Shown one piece after another: positions 1-15,600 of a DNA stretch of 64,000 bases. Source of the stretch: Hydractinia symbiolongicarpus. Its lineage: Eukaryota > Cnidaria > Hydrozoa > Anthoathecata > Hydractiniidae. The position numbers and the translations under genes were made by a program. The notes under the pieces were generated by a model that made no database searches, was not told the DNA's origin, and saw only the letters and a list, made by a program, of their open reading frames with translations. How positions within the stretch are numbered: position 1 is the first letter of the stretch; each line of letters opens with the position of its first letter. The stretch spans positions 16,788,851 through 16,852,850 of the forward strand of contig NC_079877.1 of NCBI RefSeq assembly GCF_029227915.1, written 5' to 3'.

Positions 1-608
1 AAAAAAGTTTTTCTGGCTAAGCAATATCTCTTTCTTTTTATTTACAGTAAAAAGAACCAAAATATATAGAAAAAGATAAAATAAAATAGATAAAAAAGAG
101 TTAGTGATAAAATATGCGTTTATAAACTTATTCTATTTATTCAGATTGCTCGCCCAGTTTAAATTATTGTAACCGTGAGGGAGCTATTTATTGTTTGGGT
201 GTTATTTTCTTATTGATGGGCCTGCCTATGGATACTATCGTTTAACCTGACTCATAATTTCCTATTTCAACCATGTCATTAGTACAGTAAACGATTTCTC
301 ATAAGACTGGACTTATTTCACCATTTTTGTGTCATACTTTTAAAACTCATGCTTTGTGAATACTTAGCCTGTTTTTTGAGCTTTTTTTTTCTTCACTACT
401 ATTTGTTATACTGTATCTTCTAGTTATAAAATAATGTTATAAATAAATTACACATTTTGTTAACATTAATTTGTAATTCTGTTGGACAGGTTTATATTAG
501 TTCAAAGTTGCAATGACTGACTACAAACTTTGGTTAGTTCTAAAACATTCTCAAACATTATATATAATCAAAATTTTTATATAATTTTAATTTTTTTATA
601 TGATCTAG
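1..608. other. Intron or upstream sequence of the ZRSR-like gene
   Basis: AT-rich sequence with no exon I could recognise. A polypyrimidine tract and AG at 607-608 serve as acceptor for the first visible exon. The missing first half of module A must lie further left. Confidence 0.6.
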
Positions 609-3600
609 TGCTGCAAGAATTTTGCATCTCACCTTCGTGGAAACGTTTATGTACAGTATTCAAAGTATGTGTGTTAATTTGTATCTGATATATGTTCTTC
701 TGTTCTTTGTCGCTTCTGCGTTGAAGGTCCTATGTATAATGCAGGCTTTTTCATAAAGATTTTGGAACATGTGCAGTGACAAGCACATGTTAAGAATTTT
801 TGAATTTTGTATGTGCTGTCAATAGCACGCCTTTAATCAATTTGCATGTGTACTGGGTTAAGGGATTTCGTGATTATAATCAACCATAATCAAAGACCTT
901 ACAGTATCCTTATAAAAGAAGAATATTTTTTGTTACTTTGGTGTTAAATTTAAGCTTTATCTATTTGAAAGGTTTAGAGTGTGCAAAACTTAGAAATTCT
1001 TGGAAATTTAAGACAATGTCAGATTATAACAGCATTGTATTAGGAACATCAAGGCTATGATATAATAATCTGCTCAGCTTACCATGCAAACACGTGCGTC
1101 GGTTAATCTAATACATTTAGCACTTAGTCCATCTCTTTTTGCACACAAAAATATTTGCTATGAAATGTTTTTTTACTTTAGGAACTTTGTGCATGCCCTT
1201 CTGATAATGCATATAATGCTTTCGTATTTTTTTGTTGATGTGATGGTTTTTGTGAATTGACAATATTTAACCAGCATCCGCAACATAGTGTTAAACTTCT
1301 GAGCATTTTTTTGTTTTTTCACCACAAAATGCAATGAAGAAAAAGCATATGATAAGGAAAAGCTCATGCCCAAAATCCATTTTATAGACATTGCATCACA
1401 AAAATGTGATATGCATATCTATAACCTAGTTCAAGTATTTTTTAAAATTTCAGAATGTTGTGAAAGTAGTGAGCAGGATGTTTACAAATGACTGTAGGTT
1501 ACAGGAGGTTTTGGTTGACTCTGAAAGTAGCACAAAATTCCATACAGATTTTCTTTTAAAGGATATTGTAATTTTGTTCCTATTTATGCTTATTTTTCGA
1601 ACAAAATTCGAAGTTTTTCTCCCTAATATGCAGCAACAACTTTAAGGTGGCCCATTATAAAACACCTTTGAATGTTTGGTGAAATTTGTGCATTCAAAGA
1701 CATTTATAGTGCACAAAATGTTTAATATTTTGTGCTTTTCTGTCTCAAGTCATTATACAAAATGTCATATTACTTGTTCTTTTACTGCTGAGTTCAGGAA
1801 TAGTTAGAGGGAAACTGGAAAACTGCAGCAGTATGAGTTTACTTTTGGACTACATCATGGAGGTTCGTTTTGTGAAAAGTTATTTTATTTGGCAAAATTT
1901 AATTGAAAAATTATATCAACTGTTGTTAATTTTGTAGCTAAACAATGAAAGCTTAAGAATATCTGAATTTTTTATAAATTGTTAAAACAATATCTCTTTC
2001 TGTGTTTTGTTGCACAAAGTACAAAAATCTAATAAATTTAAAGTGTATGTGAAAGATCTTTGCAGTTTTACTATTTTTTTGTCAAAATTTGTTGAAAAAG
2101 ATGACCTACCTTTATTAAGAAATTTCATCTTAAAATTAATAAAAAAAAATGTTTTTGTTTAGAAAAGTCCTATCTCTAAGGAAGTTGAGTCTTTTATGAA
2201 TAGCATCTTTCTATCTCCAAATTGGAGTTATGCCCACCAAAAAAATTGTGTCTCCATAAAGCTGACATAAAATAACAGTCTTCAAAGAACGTGCTTGAAT
2301 GGAACAACAAAAGATTTAAAACGTATACAAGAATAAAAACACAATTCAATGTGTGCATACCAGAGAATTGTAATTTATGGATTTCCTTTTGAGCATGATA
2401 CAGTAGAATTCATATGGCAGAAGTTAAAGGTTTATTGCTTTTCTTCAGCTTTAAGAATTATTAAACTGATAACCAAGCCATTGAGGTATTTTAGCAGTTA
2501 CTCATTTTATGACAGCTGATGGGTAGTTAGATTTGTTGTTCATTGGTAGACCCATAGTTTGTTTATAATGTCCTAATTTACCTTGATGTTATTTTTACAA
2601 CCAGAAAAATAAAGTAAAAAGAAAAGTTACGAAACCTGAAAGTTTTATGATACAAAGGCAGAGAAAACAAGTTGATGGTCTTTTTGTAACATAAAGAGAA
2701 CAGCATATGGATGCTCGAGAAAAGAGGGTTTATGATGTTTTTTTTGTTTTAGAGAATTTAGAGTTGTATTTCAGAATTATAAAATTGACAATCCAATAGA
2801 GAGTAGTTAGCACAGACATACCATTTCTGTATTGTATTCTTTTTGTCATATTTTTGACTTCCAACAGATGCAAAGACAGAAGTTTTGTTTCTTTTTTTTC
2901 ATTTACTTGTCTCCATGTTCAATACTCGCAGAGTAGCTGAATTGAGCACAAAAGATACTATTGTTGATATTATTATGTTGTCTCCATAATATGGACTCTA
3001 AACAATACAAATGTTCTTGGTGGGACCTCAAGTAGTTGTGCAGTTGTTTTGATAATTCAGTTGTATTGTAGTGCTGTTAATTAAGTTTTTAGCAAAGTAA
3101 ATGTAACGGTAATAAGGTAGAACCTATATTTATTATGGCAGTCATAAGTATTCTAGAGCACATTAAAGGTACTGACAGAAATAGTAAAGATGGTTGTTAA
3201 AGGAATTCTGTGAATATCAATGGAGAAGTATTGAGATGTAATATTTGCACATCTGTATTTCATTGGCAAAGAGATTACCCTGACTCATACAAAAATGGTA
3301 AAAAAAGAAAGAGCAAGTGAATGTAACTTTGTATACACTTTGAGTTCTGCTGTTCTGGATTCGGGCTGTTTAAAACCATTTGTGGAGAAAGTTGGGTAAA
3401 AGAACGTTGTGATAATGAATCTAATTATGTTGTTGAGTCACAAAGTAAAACGATATTCAATTTTTAAGATGAAAATAAAATGATGTCTATTAAACAAATT
3501 AAATCTCCAGTCAGAATTGAAGATAGTAATATTTATATTGTAAAAGATGTTGTCAAAGGAGATATAGCACTAATTTTTATTAAAGATTCAATAAAGAAAG

Positions 3601-6600
3601 CAGTACAAAAATTGATTTTTCAAAAACAAATTAAAATTCTGAACTAAAAAAACAAAAAGTGTTTCACACATTATTAGAACACTATTGTATCTCTTTATGA
3701 AAAATAGCGTGCGTGTTTCGTGTGTGGATGTGAAAAAAATAGTTTAGTATTCAAAGAGTTTGCTATGATGAATGAAACTGAAAGATTAAAAAACATTAAA
3801 CTTTGAGATGCAGGTGTTGATGATAATGTTGTACCTATGTTAATTGATTACAGAAATACGAGCAAGTGCAAGAAATTATCCCCAAGACTCGTGATAGGTT
3901 TGTAAAAGTTTACCTGTGTTAATTAATGATATGTCACAGAAATGCAATACATGTTTCAAATACAAGAAACTATTCCCAAGACCTGTGGTTGGTGTGAGTA
4001 TGTCAAGTAACTTTAATGGGTGTGTTGCAATGGATCTGACATAAAGGATAGATAGCAATACAAAAAAAACATGGTTTTTACATTCAACTTATACATTTAC
4101 AAAGTATAGGGCTGCATATGCTAAACATAGCGAACAAAAAAAGTGATTGTTAAGAAGACATATTAGACCATCTGGAAATTCCTGAATGGTAACAAAGTTT
4201 ATTATGGGAGAAAAGACAGCAAACATTGGCTTGGTCCAGGTACATTTATAGGTATCGAAAGTCAGCAACCTTTGATATAACATGGTCATTGATATAGCCG
4301 TATGCATTAACAGAACTGCAAAAAAAAATGTTCAAGAGAGAATTGCTTGTGATGACACACCCAAACAGGAATCAAACATAGAATTTTGTGTTGTGATCGA
4401 ATGTTCCTATACATCACAATAGTTAAATTAAGAGAGAAAATAAGAGAAAAACTTCTGTAAGTTCATGTTTCATTCAATGACTGCAAAAATTTGCGATGCG
4501 AAACAGGAATTTTGTGAACACATTACCATTCTTCAAGTACCGACGTGAATTAGAACAGCCAAGTTGAGAAAGGTGGTTTAGATGCTGTTGCATTAGAAGG
4601 TGAAATGTAAAGAATAAAGATGCGAAAGATACTGTTAAAGATAAGGATACAGAGAGAAATGTTGCCCTCCAGTAAATTTTTACCTGGAAGATTTCCCCCC
4701 TCCCCCCTTCCACTCTAATAAAATAACTTCTATGTGTTCTATGTTCTGAAAACTATGTCTTTTCTTTTTAAAAGTTATTTTAATGCTACAAATGCTAAAT
4801 TTGAGAAGGACAGAACAATCATTATCCAAACGAAATAACACAAACTCTAACTTTTATTTCACATAACAAAGAAAGAAACTTATTCGCTTGAAAACAATAC
4901 AAAGTAAAGTATCTAACAAAAGTGTTTCGAAATTAGTAAAAAGGCTGAATAAAATACAACGTACAAAGCATATATAATATATATAATACTACATTGGTAT
5001 TCTATGATACGACGATTGGGGTAGTCATTTATGATAAGACGATCGGGGTAGTCATTTATGATACGACGATCGGGGTAGTCATTTATGATACGACAATCGG
5101 GGTAGTCATTTATGATACGACGATCGGGGTAGTCATTTATGATACGACGATCGGGGTAGTCATTTATGATACGACGATCGGGGTAGTCATTTATGATACG
5201 ACGATTTGGGTAGGTCATTTATGATACGACGATCGGGGTAGTCATTTATGATACGACGATCGGGGTAGTCATTTATGATACGACGATCGGGGTAGTCATT
5301 TTTAATACGACGATCGGGGTAGTCATTTATGATACGACGATCGGGGTAGTCATTTATGATACAACGATTGGGGTAGTCATTTATGATACGACGATCGGGG
5401 TAGTCATTTATGATACGACGATCGGGGTAGTCATTTATGATACGACAATCGGGGTAGTCATTTATGATACGACGATCGGGGTAGTCATTTATGATACGAC
5501 GATCGGGGTAGTCATTTATGATACGACGATCGGGGTAGTCATTTTTGATACGACGATCGGGGTAGTCATTTTTAATACGACGATCGGGGTAGTCATTTAT
5601 GATACGACGATCGGGGTAGTCATTTATGATACGACGATCGGGGTAGTCATTTATGATACGACGATCGGGGTAGTCATTTATGATACGACGATCGGGGTAG
5701 TCATTTATGATACGACGATCGGGGTAGTCATTTTTAATACGACGATCGGGGTAGTCATTTATGATACAACGATCGGGGTAGTCATTTATGATACAACGAT
5801 TGGGGTAGTCATTTATGATACGACCATTGGGGTAGTCATTTATGATACGACGATCGGGGTAGTCATTTATGATACGACGATCGGAGTAGTCATTTATGAT
5901 ACGACGATCGGGGTAGTCATTTATGATACGACGATTTGGGTAGGTCATTTATGATACGACGATTGGGGTAGTCATTTACGAAAATTTGGTGTTGTTGTCA
6001 AAATATTGTCTTTGTCAAGGAAGACCAGGATGTCTTTCAAAATATTGAAGTACCAAAATATGTACAATAGCATCTTTTTTTTAATACACTCAAGAATTTC
6101 CAGAAATTGCGGTGACAATATGTTAAATGTCCCTTCAGTGCTATCGCTTAATGCTATTGTTTGTTCTTGGCAATTCTTCTTGAGTTCTATTGAACATGTT
6201 CCAATAACCGATGCTAAAGATAAGTGGTCAACAAGGTGAATTGCACCAATCACTCCAGAATGTCATCTGCATCCTTATTGAAGTTGTTATGAATTTTGAT
6301 GCATAGCTTGTCATATCTATTGATGACGTCATACGATGGTACAAATGCGAGCCCACAAAATTATTTGAAAATAAAATGTATATTCCTTATCATCTAGATA
6401 CCATAGTTGCATCCCCAGACTTTGTACATACATTTAAGCAGAGTAGTAGAAACAACTTTTAACATATATCTGCTGGTCCACAGTACAAATTGCTTTAATC
6501 GTATACTTCCCTTAAAGCCCAGCAGAATTTCTCCTGGGCCATTACCTTGAATTTGGTTCTTAAAGTCCTTGAAAAATTTTTGTCTATGTTGCTTCTGTTT

Positions 6601-9600
6601 TATTTGGAAGTATTATGAATACAGTCGGAAAGATTCCGCCACTATGCTGAGCATGTATACAACAAAAAATATTTTTCAGATTAAAGTTCTATCAGCTGTT
6701 TAAAGTTCTGACTCAGACAGCACCTGCAACCCTTGTTGTAAGGGGAAATATGAATAATAATCTCATGAAACAAATTGCTCTCCATTCTTTGTTTTTTGAA
6801 AATAAAGAAAAGTATGGTATTGCTGCACAATTACCATGAAGAGGAGGAAAATTTCTTACTTAACGTTTAGCACAGATATTTCTGTGCATCGTCTTTCAAA
6901 TATGTACTGAGTTCTAAAACTACGATTTGCTGGCTATGTGTCGAGTCGTTAGCTTTCTGTTTTATAGCAGATTCAACTTTTCTCAACATTTCTATTTAAT
7001 AAAAGCACTTGTCTCTTTATTCTAAATTTACATTGTCCTTTTCTTCTAAAAACACATTTCCATGACAATACGCCATTTGCTAGATTGTTTTGAAAGACAT
7101 ACATATATCTGTTTCTTATTACTTTTTGTTGTCTTTTCAGTAGTAGTAAACGCCAATGTGATTGAAAACTCTACATTATCAATCGAGCAACTGTAATTTG
7201 CTTCACAGGTGACGCAGATACAAAAGATTCCTTTCGTTTTATTTTGCGATTTTTCTCATACTTCTCTATTTGCATATAATTTCTCACTTAAACAGCTGTT
7301 AGGGCATATACAAAAAATTGAAAAAAAAAACTTAAAGGTCAGGTGCACTTTTCTGGAGGGCAATTCACCAGTGCGCAATTTTTGTGGGGGCAATTCACCA
7401 GAGGCCATTCCCCAGGGGGCAATTCTCTGAAAACTGTGAGCAGACTAAGAAATGTGAAACACAATAAAGGTGTAAGTGGACAACTAGGTAATGATGTTGA
7501 AGATGTTAAGTTGAAACCAGAGATGAAATTATACATTGTAGGAAAAGAAGATGCAACTAAAAGAAGTTGAGGTAAATTTCCAGAGATTAAGTAAATTTGG
7601 AATGTTTAACATAAAGATTAAGAAATTAAAAAAGGCGTATCCCCCCTTCCCTCCCTCCCCCCAGAATATTTTTTATGCCACAAGAATTTAAGTACCTTGT
7701 CATGGAAGAATTAATTTTGAAAGATATAGCCTACATAGTCATTAAGCCAATAAAATCAAATAGAAAATTGTTGTTTGCCATCTAAATCAGATCCTGGATT
7801 AAAACTCATTTTTTATGTGAACTTTGTCATTGTTACTTTGACACAAACATTTGTCATGATGTATTGTGTAAATTTTCAGCATGGTTTTATCTGGTTATGT
7901 TCTTCAATGTGATTCTAAAAAGGAATATTCTAGTAAAATAATTTTTTCTTTCATAGTAACAAGGAAGCATTGGCTGCGCTACGTGTTTTTAACGGTCGTT
8001 ATTATGGAGGAAGAACATTATCAGTAGATCTGTGCCACATCGCAAGCTGGAAAGCAGCCATATGTGGTAAGCTTATCTGAATTGGAAATTTAAAAGTCAT
8101 AATGTTAAAATAAAGAAAAAAGTATATTTTTAATTATTACTTTTATGCAGTGTGATGGTTTTGACAGCACTGTTTATCAAACAAACAAGTTTTTTAATTT
8201 CAAATTTTTGCATAGGTCTCTTCGACAAACGTTTATGTCCTCGCAGTAACACATGCGGATGTCTTCACGTGTTTCGGAATCCAAGAAATGATTTTTCTGT
8301 TCAAGATCGCACTGATTTTGATCCAGAGCATGCACTGCGTTTTCAAATTTACGATTCAAGCACGATCAATCCACACCATCCAGTGTTTTTGTACTACAAA
8401 CTTCGTGATACTTATAACTCTGGAGATGCTTATCAGTAAGTTTTAATGTTTTACCTTTTTAATCTTTGTGAATGGAGGTTTCACCCTGGAAATGATGACA
8501 TCTGATATTCTATGAAACCATTATGCACAACTACAACAGAGATATATCGTGCTGGTGTTGTTGTTTCAAATTATGGTGAATTATAGCATTTTAAAAGAGC
8601 AGTTTTAGGCCATTTTGTGGGAACTTATTCCACCAAGGAGATAATAACCAATATTTCACCACAAACGGTTTACTACAGTTTTTGTGCTAGTCTGGTTGTT
8701 ATGTGATACCAAATATTGTTTTAAAGAGAAATTAGTTTAGAAAAAAACTTCCTAAAGAACAGGCCATAGTGTATGTGTGGTTGGACTCATGTCTATTGTT
8801 TTACAACACATTTTTATAGATGACAAACTTTAGATGGGAATGTTTTTTATATCCATAATTAAATTGTTTTTATAGGAATTTGTTAAATATAACTTCTGAT
8901 ATGAAAGCTTCAGAATCAGAAGCGAAGCAAGCAAACACGAATGAAACATTAAACACAGTTGCAGATGTAAGTGAATCATTATGCTCATAAAAGATTATTT
9001 CAGGGTGGAATAAAAAATTGTACACCTTCTGTGTGACTGATATTTCTTTATATTGTTAGGGTGCTCTTGAATGCAAGTTTTTCATGAAAGCTGGAGCATG
9101 TCGTTTTGGTAGTTTGTGAGTAGCTTTATATTTCTACAAGTATAAGTAGGCTTCATAAAAGCCTACTAAGGCAGCACGAGAATATTTAGTTGATCATAAG
9201 ACATTAAGGTCAGCAAAAAAGCAGTGGTTAAATCAACATTATAAATAATATTCATTGTATAAAAAAAAGTGTAAAATAATTTACATAAACACGAACAAAA
9301 ATTTCATGTTGCAAAAAATAATGGTGTACTGTGTATTGTGAACGCTTGTAAAATAATGTGCTATGCTTCGACTCATGGTAATGTTGTTTTTGTAGATGTA
9401 CACGTGGTCACATAAAACCTACCAACTCTTGCACAGTTCTAATTCCAAATTTTTTCAAAGATGAACGATTATCAAAACCAAACGAAGGTGGGAAAGAAGT
9501 AAGTAGCAGTTAACAATGTTTTTTGGTTATCTGTTCATTAGATACATTAGTTACACTATCTAAATTATAATACCCATACACGTCTATGTGTGAGCCATAG

Positions 9601-12600
9601 GTAGCTTATGCCTTTGATCTTTCTGAAAGAAAATTAAACACTAGGGGGGGTTATTAAATGGAAAACTACATTATTTCCATACACCATTTTGATGTGTGTA
9701 GCTTTAGCTATTTTAAAGATCTATTATGTACCTCTTTCTTTTTCAATTCTTAATGTTGTCAGTATAAAAACTTTTAGTTTTAAAAGTCCTATAACTACTT
9801 TAAAATTGAAAACATGAAACAATTTTTTTTGACCTATTATCATAGTAATTTTTGACAGCATATCAATTTTGACAGATACGTATGCAAAAAAGATTATATG
9901 CAAATTTCCGTGATTGAAACAAGTCAGTTTGGGTCTAAATAATACATGGCCAAATGCTTGGATTTTTTAACAACGCGTTACATTCTAAAGCTTTATCGCT
10001 GTAAGCATTCAACTTGTACCTTTACTAAAAGCCGCTTCTGAATATGTGACACGTTTTACCTACTCTTAATCGTTTAACATGTCGTCCAATAAAGGGTCAC
10101 ACAGTTACTTGTGACTTAATCCGTGTTTCGACGCCGGGTCTCTTAGTTTATATGAAAGAACAATATCCATAAAAGCATGCCTACTTCACTAAATCAACAG
10201 CAACTGTATTATTTTTTACTATGTTGTAGCGAACACCAAGTTTGTGTTTACAAATGTCCAGTAAATAAAAATTTGCCTGTCTAGGGTTTTTAATTGGTGC
10301 TGCTTACGGGAAATCTTGCCCTTTTAAATTTTATATATTTTTTGGAGTTTGGTACAACGAATCGTAAACTTTAAAAGGTCAGATTTTTTGCTTGTAAAGA
10401 GTAATTTTACTTTCAGTATGATGAAGTGGAGTTGATCAAAGTGTATGAAGCGTTTTACGACAAATTTATTTCCGAGTTTCGATCGTTTGGTACAGTGGTC
10501 ATGTTTAAGGTAAATATTGCATGGTTCATTTTTCCGCTGGTGTCATCGCAACTTATCGTATTGCATAGTACATTTTCTGTACTTAACGTGTTTTTGGTAA
10601 TAATATCTATTTTGGTGTTGTTATTTTAGTGCTGTCAAAATTGTGTTCCACACTTGCGAGGAAACGTGTTTGTTCAATATTCGAGGTTGGTAATTTTGCG
10701 CTGTAAAACCAAAATAGTTTGTACTTTAGATGTGTTCAGACAAGAAGTGTAAGCAATGCACAGGTTTAAATTTACTTTATCCTAGAACAAATTTACACCC
10801 CAAGGAAGCACTTGTTTAATTTTTTTATTCAAGCTTCAGTAATGCTTTTAGGTGTGTATTTTTTATTTTGTTGTATGTAAAGATAGTTGTTGTTCTCCTA
10901 CTATGGCTGAGGTAAATAGTCAAGAGACCTGACAGTTTTGACACTGATAAGAGGCCTGGTTCTAAGTAAAAGTATACGTGAAGTGAGCGAGTTAGTCCAA
11001 TTTCTAAAAATACTTGAAGTGAGCGAGTTAGCCCAATTTCTAAAAATATATGATATCAAAAAAATATTACGGAAATAAGATAGACTTCACGGCATTGATT
11101 TAAACCGTTTGTTGTTTAGTCAGGAAGAAGCTCAGAAAGCTGTCCGTGGTTTTGACGGTCGAGAATACCAGGGGAAAGTTCTACATGCGGTGTTATCTCA
11201 TGTTAGCAACTGGAAAGCAGCCATATGTGGTAAGTTGTGATAGAGAGCATGATTTGTAAGAAGATCTTGTGAGATTAGATCACAAAAATAGGGAAAAACT
11301 TGCAGGGTATCCAACGGAACTAAAAATACTTGAGTAGCTGGAAACGCTGGTTTTAAGGGAAAAAGCCTAAGAAGCTGGAAAGTGTATACCTTTTAAACTA
11401 GTCTTAGACTGGAAGGGCCTGCGAAATATTTTGCCTTTCCCAAAACTCTAGTTCTTAAATATCGGTTTCTACTAAGCTTTTTTGTGTTTGAATTATAATC
11501 CTACTTGAGAGAAATATGTGTTTACACAAACGCATTTACATTCAACAAAAAGTTTGTCTTTATTGAAAAGCTAGATAGATACAATTGGCAATCAGAGTGG
11601 GGGAAACTAAGACTACGTTCATAGGTTATGGGTAGAAATCAGGGAAATTCTTGTTGAATATGATGTGTACAGAAAATCTAGAAGAAGACCGCCTGCAAAA
11701 GATAGCCACCCGTTTATCCTATGAAGTCATTTCTTTATTTCACTATTTCAATCGCATTGGCTCAGTTGTATGTTAACAAAATTTGTATTTGGATATCCTC
11801 TATCCGCAGCGTATGAACATAGTCTAAATGGTCTGCAAAGGCTAGAAAACTATAATTGATAATAACACTAGATTTTTCTCTGCTCGATGTGCTGAGCACG
11901 CAATTCTTATTGTATCTCTCTCAGGTCTTTTTGATAAACGTTTATGTCCACGTGGAAAAGTATGCAACTTCCTTCATGTCTTCCGAAATCCTCGTAATGC
12001 ATACTCAGTTTTAAACCGGACGGATTTTGATCCAGAGCGTGCGTCGAAACAAGGTACTTACGATCAGACGTTGGTGAACGTGAACCATCCGGTATTTGTT
12101 TACTACCGACACCGTGATGCTATTGGCTACCGAAGTGGGGAGAAGGTTAGCATTAGCAGTGACAAAGATTCACCAGGTTTTAAGTAAGTTTCTGATACAC
12201 TTAGAACGGGACTAATTTAATTTACGTATAAATCTTTTTCTGTGCTTTGTGAAGAAACTAATAGTATTGGTGTCCATATTGTGAGTCGTGTTAAAAAATA
12301 TTTGAGTTGGTTGTATAATGTTCACGTTTTATTTCTTTATTTATTTGTTTCTTTTGAGGAATCGATTGGATGAGTTCGATGATGACCAATCTTCGTGTTC
12401 AGAATCACCTGACATCAAAGAAGCTGATACACCGGTTGTGCAAACAAAACAAACAAAAAACAAGGTAAGTAATCAATGTACTTGCTTAATTTGAAGAATA
12501 TAGTTTGTGTGTATTGCTTTTATTCGTTCTTAAGTGTAAAGCAAACTTAACACTATATACCACGTTGTTGTTGTTTTTAAAAAAACCTCTGTTTCTTAAA

Positions 12601-15600
12601 CTCGTGTTTTTTATGCTACATATATGTTAATCTTTTGCGATAATACCGGTTTTAAAGCTTATGTTCGATTCCTTCAGACCTATATAATTTTAGCGCACTA
12701 TATATTGTATATGCTTTTTTGATGCTTTATATAATACGTAATTAAGTTAACCCTCGGAGGTTAATTGTTTGAATGTTTTTCACCAAAACCGATACCGCAG
12801 TACAAACAAAAATCTTAACAACGTTTCAGCTTTATTTTCACCCCATAAAAGTATATATATCCAGTAAGCTTATGAAGAATGCTACAAGAAAATGCTATCA
12901 GAATAAAAAAATTTAGATTTTATCTGGTCTGAAATAGTATAAAGAAATTTTGTGAAAAATTGAGTTCGAGGTCAAATCTAGGAATGTTAAAGCTCAAAAG
13001 GTATAATTCTGATTCTCTAAGTTCTTGTGGTCATTGTGAGTTATTATAGATGTCCACAAGGTTGGTGGTTGTGATTTTAGAGGCAAAAAAGACAAGTTTA
13101 CCGTAAAGCGTAAAATCAGAATTTCTGTAATAAAGTTTCTTGTAAGTTTCAGTGCAAAAATGGTGTTTTTAAAAGAAATAAAGTGTTAAAACTGATATGA
13201 AATACATGCAAGTGAGTGTGAAGAAATCGAAAAAAAATGGCACAACTTTGTTAAAACCATCTGCTGTTATCGAGTATAACAAATATATGGGAGACGTTGA
13301 CAAAAATGCGACAAGTATAGTATTCCGCTAAGGAGAACCTAATGTTTGACACCAAACTTTTTAGGTTTCTTTGGCATGTATTGTAGAAAGCTTATTCTTG
13401 CTCTTCTATGCATTTGCTCATCAATACTCAATCAGAAAAGAAAGATTTCAAGTTGTTACTATTTATATTCAGTTTATATTAACTTACATTGTATATATGT
13501 TTAAATAGGTTACATTTTCTTTTATTACTACTATATGGATGGCAATGTTCCTTCAATATTTCTTAAGTTTTTTGCATTTTGAGCGTCGTGTTTCTAAAAG
13601 TTGTCTTTTTCGTGTAACGTGTAATACACGAAATGATAATATAAATGATAGTGTTCAATTACCCTGGCAATATCATGACGTTGTATTTATTTTTAGGCTC
13701 CCGTGTGTAAATTTTTTATCAAAACTGGTGCCTGCAAATATGGCGACAGGTGAGTTGCAGTCATTCACCTTGATTTTTTTTTACTCTTTTAAATCTGTTT
13801 TATTGTCCGTCATACATCGTATCTTCTATTTTAGATGTATAAACCTTCACGAAGCCGGAGAGACGGACTTGATGGTCATTCCGAATTATTTTAAAGATGA
13901 AATTTTGGAGTCTGGGGTTGAGGTATGCCGTGCAATTTGTGTTCATACCATTTGTGATCGTCAATACAGTTATTAATTCGTTAGCTTTTAGCTAAAAACG
14001 CTGAAAATGAATGCTATTCTTTGTAAGCTTTTTGTTCTTAATGCCCTCATCTACAACAAAATCTATCAACAGTGTTGAAATGTCTGAATTCTATACTTGC
14101 TTGAACTGCTGAGATCAAAAAGGAGTTTGTCAACATGGGTTTTTCACTATTTTCCTATAGATCACTGGTGCAGAGGAAATAAAAATGATAAAACGGTATG
14201 AAAAATTTTATGACAAAGTCATCAAAGATTTCAAAGCTGTTGGAGAAGTTGTTAATTTCAAGGTATGGAGACTGTTCTTACGATTTTTTAGCGACTTCTT
14301 GTTTTTTGTAGCGATACTCTGCTACCTGGTTACGTCAAAAGCATGTTTTCACTGTGTTTTATAATTTCTAGTGTTGCTTAAATGCTAACAAACATCTACG
14401 TGGGAATGTATATGTGCAGTATTCCAGGTAGAGCATTTTGTAATGAATTTGTACAGGTTACCGTTTTGTAGTCTGTATGCTATTTAATGTAAACTCTTCT
14501 TAGTTTCATTCCTAACTATTCGCAGAACTGAAATATCGACGATGTTGCATTTCTTGTAACCAACCTGCCTGCTAACCTTTGCGAGTATTATTTTTCTTCT
14601 TTCTGCTTTTCACGGATTATGACCAAATTTGCGAAACTTATGTACCCGTGAGAAGATACTATTCGCTAAATTTAGTGCCAGAAAAAGAAATCAGGAAAAG
14701 TCAATAATTCTTAAAAATTTTAAAGTAAAAAAAGGGCAATTTTGTTATGCTTCGCAACTAAACATAGATAGTCCACAGTTTTTCCACTACTCCCTTAGCG
14801 CCGAAAACCCATAATGGCCAATGTAACTAAACAAGAAGCCCTGCGGCTTTAAGATTTCCGTCATTAGTCTAAAAGATTTTGAAATTTAAAGTAGACCTTA
14901 AAAGCGGAGAATTATGGGGTTAACAAATCACGAGTGTCACAATTCTCAACTATTTTTGTAACTAACCTGCAATGTTAAAATACAACTCAATAAATCAAAA
15001 ATAAAAATTTTACATAGCTATATGAATTATTCTAAAATAACAGTTAAAACTTTAAATGGATATTTTTAAAAGTGATCATGAAAATTTTGGAAATTCCAGA
15101 ATACAAATCTTGCTATGTAGAAACTTCACGATTCGAATATAATAACTTCTAAACGAGCTCAATTTGAATGATGAAGTAGTTCATTGTTTATTAATTCAGT
15201 AATAAATACATATTAGCATTTGAATATTTCAGTATTTAGGCCTTCAAAATTTAGGGACCGTCTCAAAATGTTCGTACGTAGTTCGTATAATTTGTATAAA
15301 AAACTTCGTATCGATTTATTATATCTTTCGTATCATTTTACTTTTAATACGAACTTTTTCGTATCATCAAAATTAAAAGTTTGTATAAAGTTCGTATCAC
15401 TTAAAATAAAGTTTGTTTGTATAGTTCGTATCATTTTTAAAGAAGTTCGTATAAAAATTTGCTTATACGAAGTTCGTTTATTGTAATTGGGCTATTATCT
15501 ATAGTCTTTATATTTAAATTTTTTCGACAATTATAAAGTTCGTTTCGTTATACGAACTTCGTTTAACAAATATTATTCACGTTATTATCGAAAAAAACAA

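Larger units (their letters stand above)
609..8966 (+). other. ZRSR-like module A (second half of UHM, second CCCH finger, linker)
   Basis: Exons 609-664 (CCKNFASHLRGNVYVQYSK), 7957-8066 (ending SWKAAICG), 8216-8435 (GLFDKRLCPRSNTCGCLHV, then FRNPRNDF) and a linker exon 8876-8966. The first half of the UHM and the first zinc finger lie left of position 1. The UHM keeps an Arg-x-aromatic motif (GRYYGG), the place where U2AF-homology motifs bind a tryptophan of their ligand. The second finger has the C-x5-C-x4-C-x3-H-type spacing of the family but reads CGCLHV where the other modules have CNFLHV. The linker is rich in Ser, Glu, Lys and Asn and runs in frame into module B. Intron 1 (665-7956) is very long and full of repeats. 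Confidence 0.82.

Noticed and set aside
4913-5948. Long open frames with nine-residue repeats on both strands (such as IINDYPDRR)
   Set aside because: They follow the 27-bp period of the minisatellite, which is a multiple of three; both strands are open and the array is intronic.
4998-5980. CRISPR-like array
   Set aside because: Units are contiguous without spacers and the DNA is from an animal.
13539-13976. A 145-residue single-exon gene
   Set aside because: It is read-through of introns around exons 13697-13749 and 13835-13922 of the ZRSR-like gene; conserved residues sit only in those exons.
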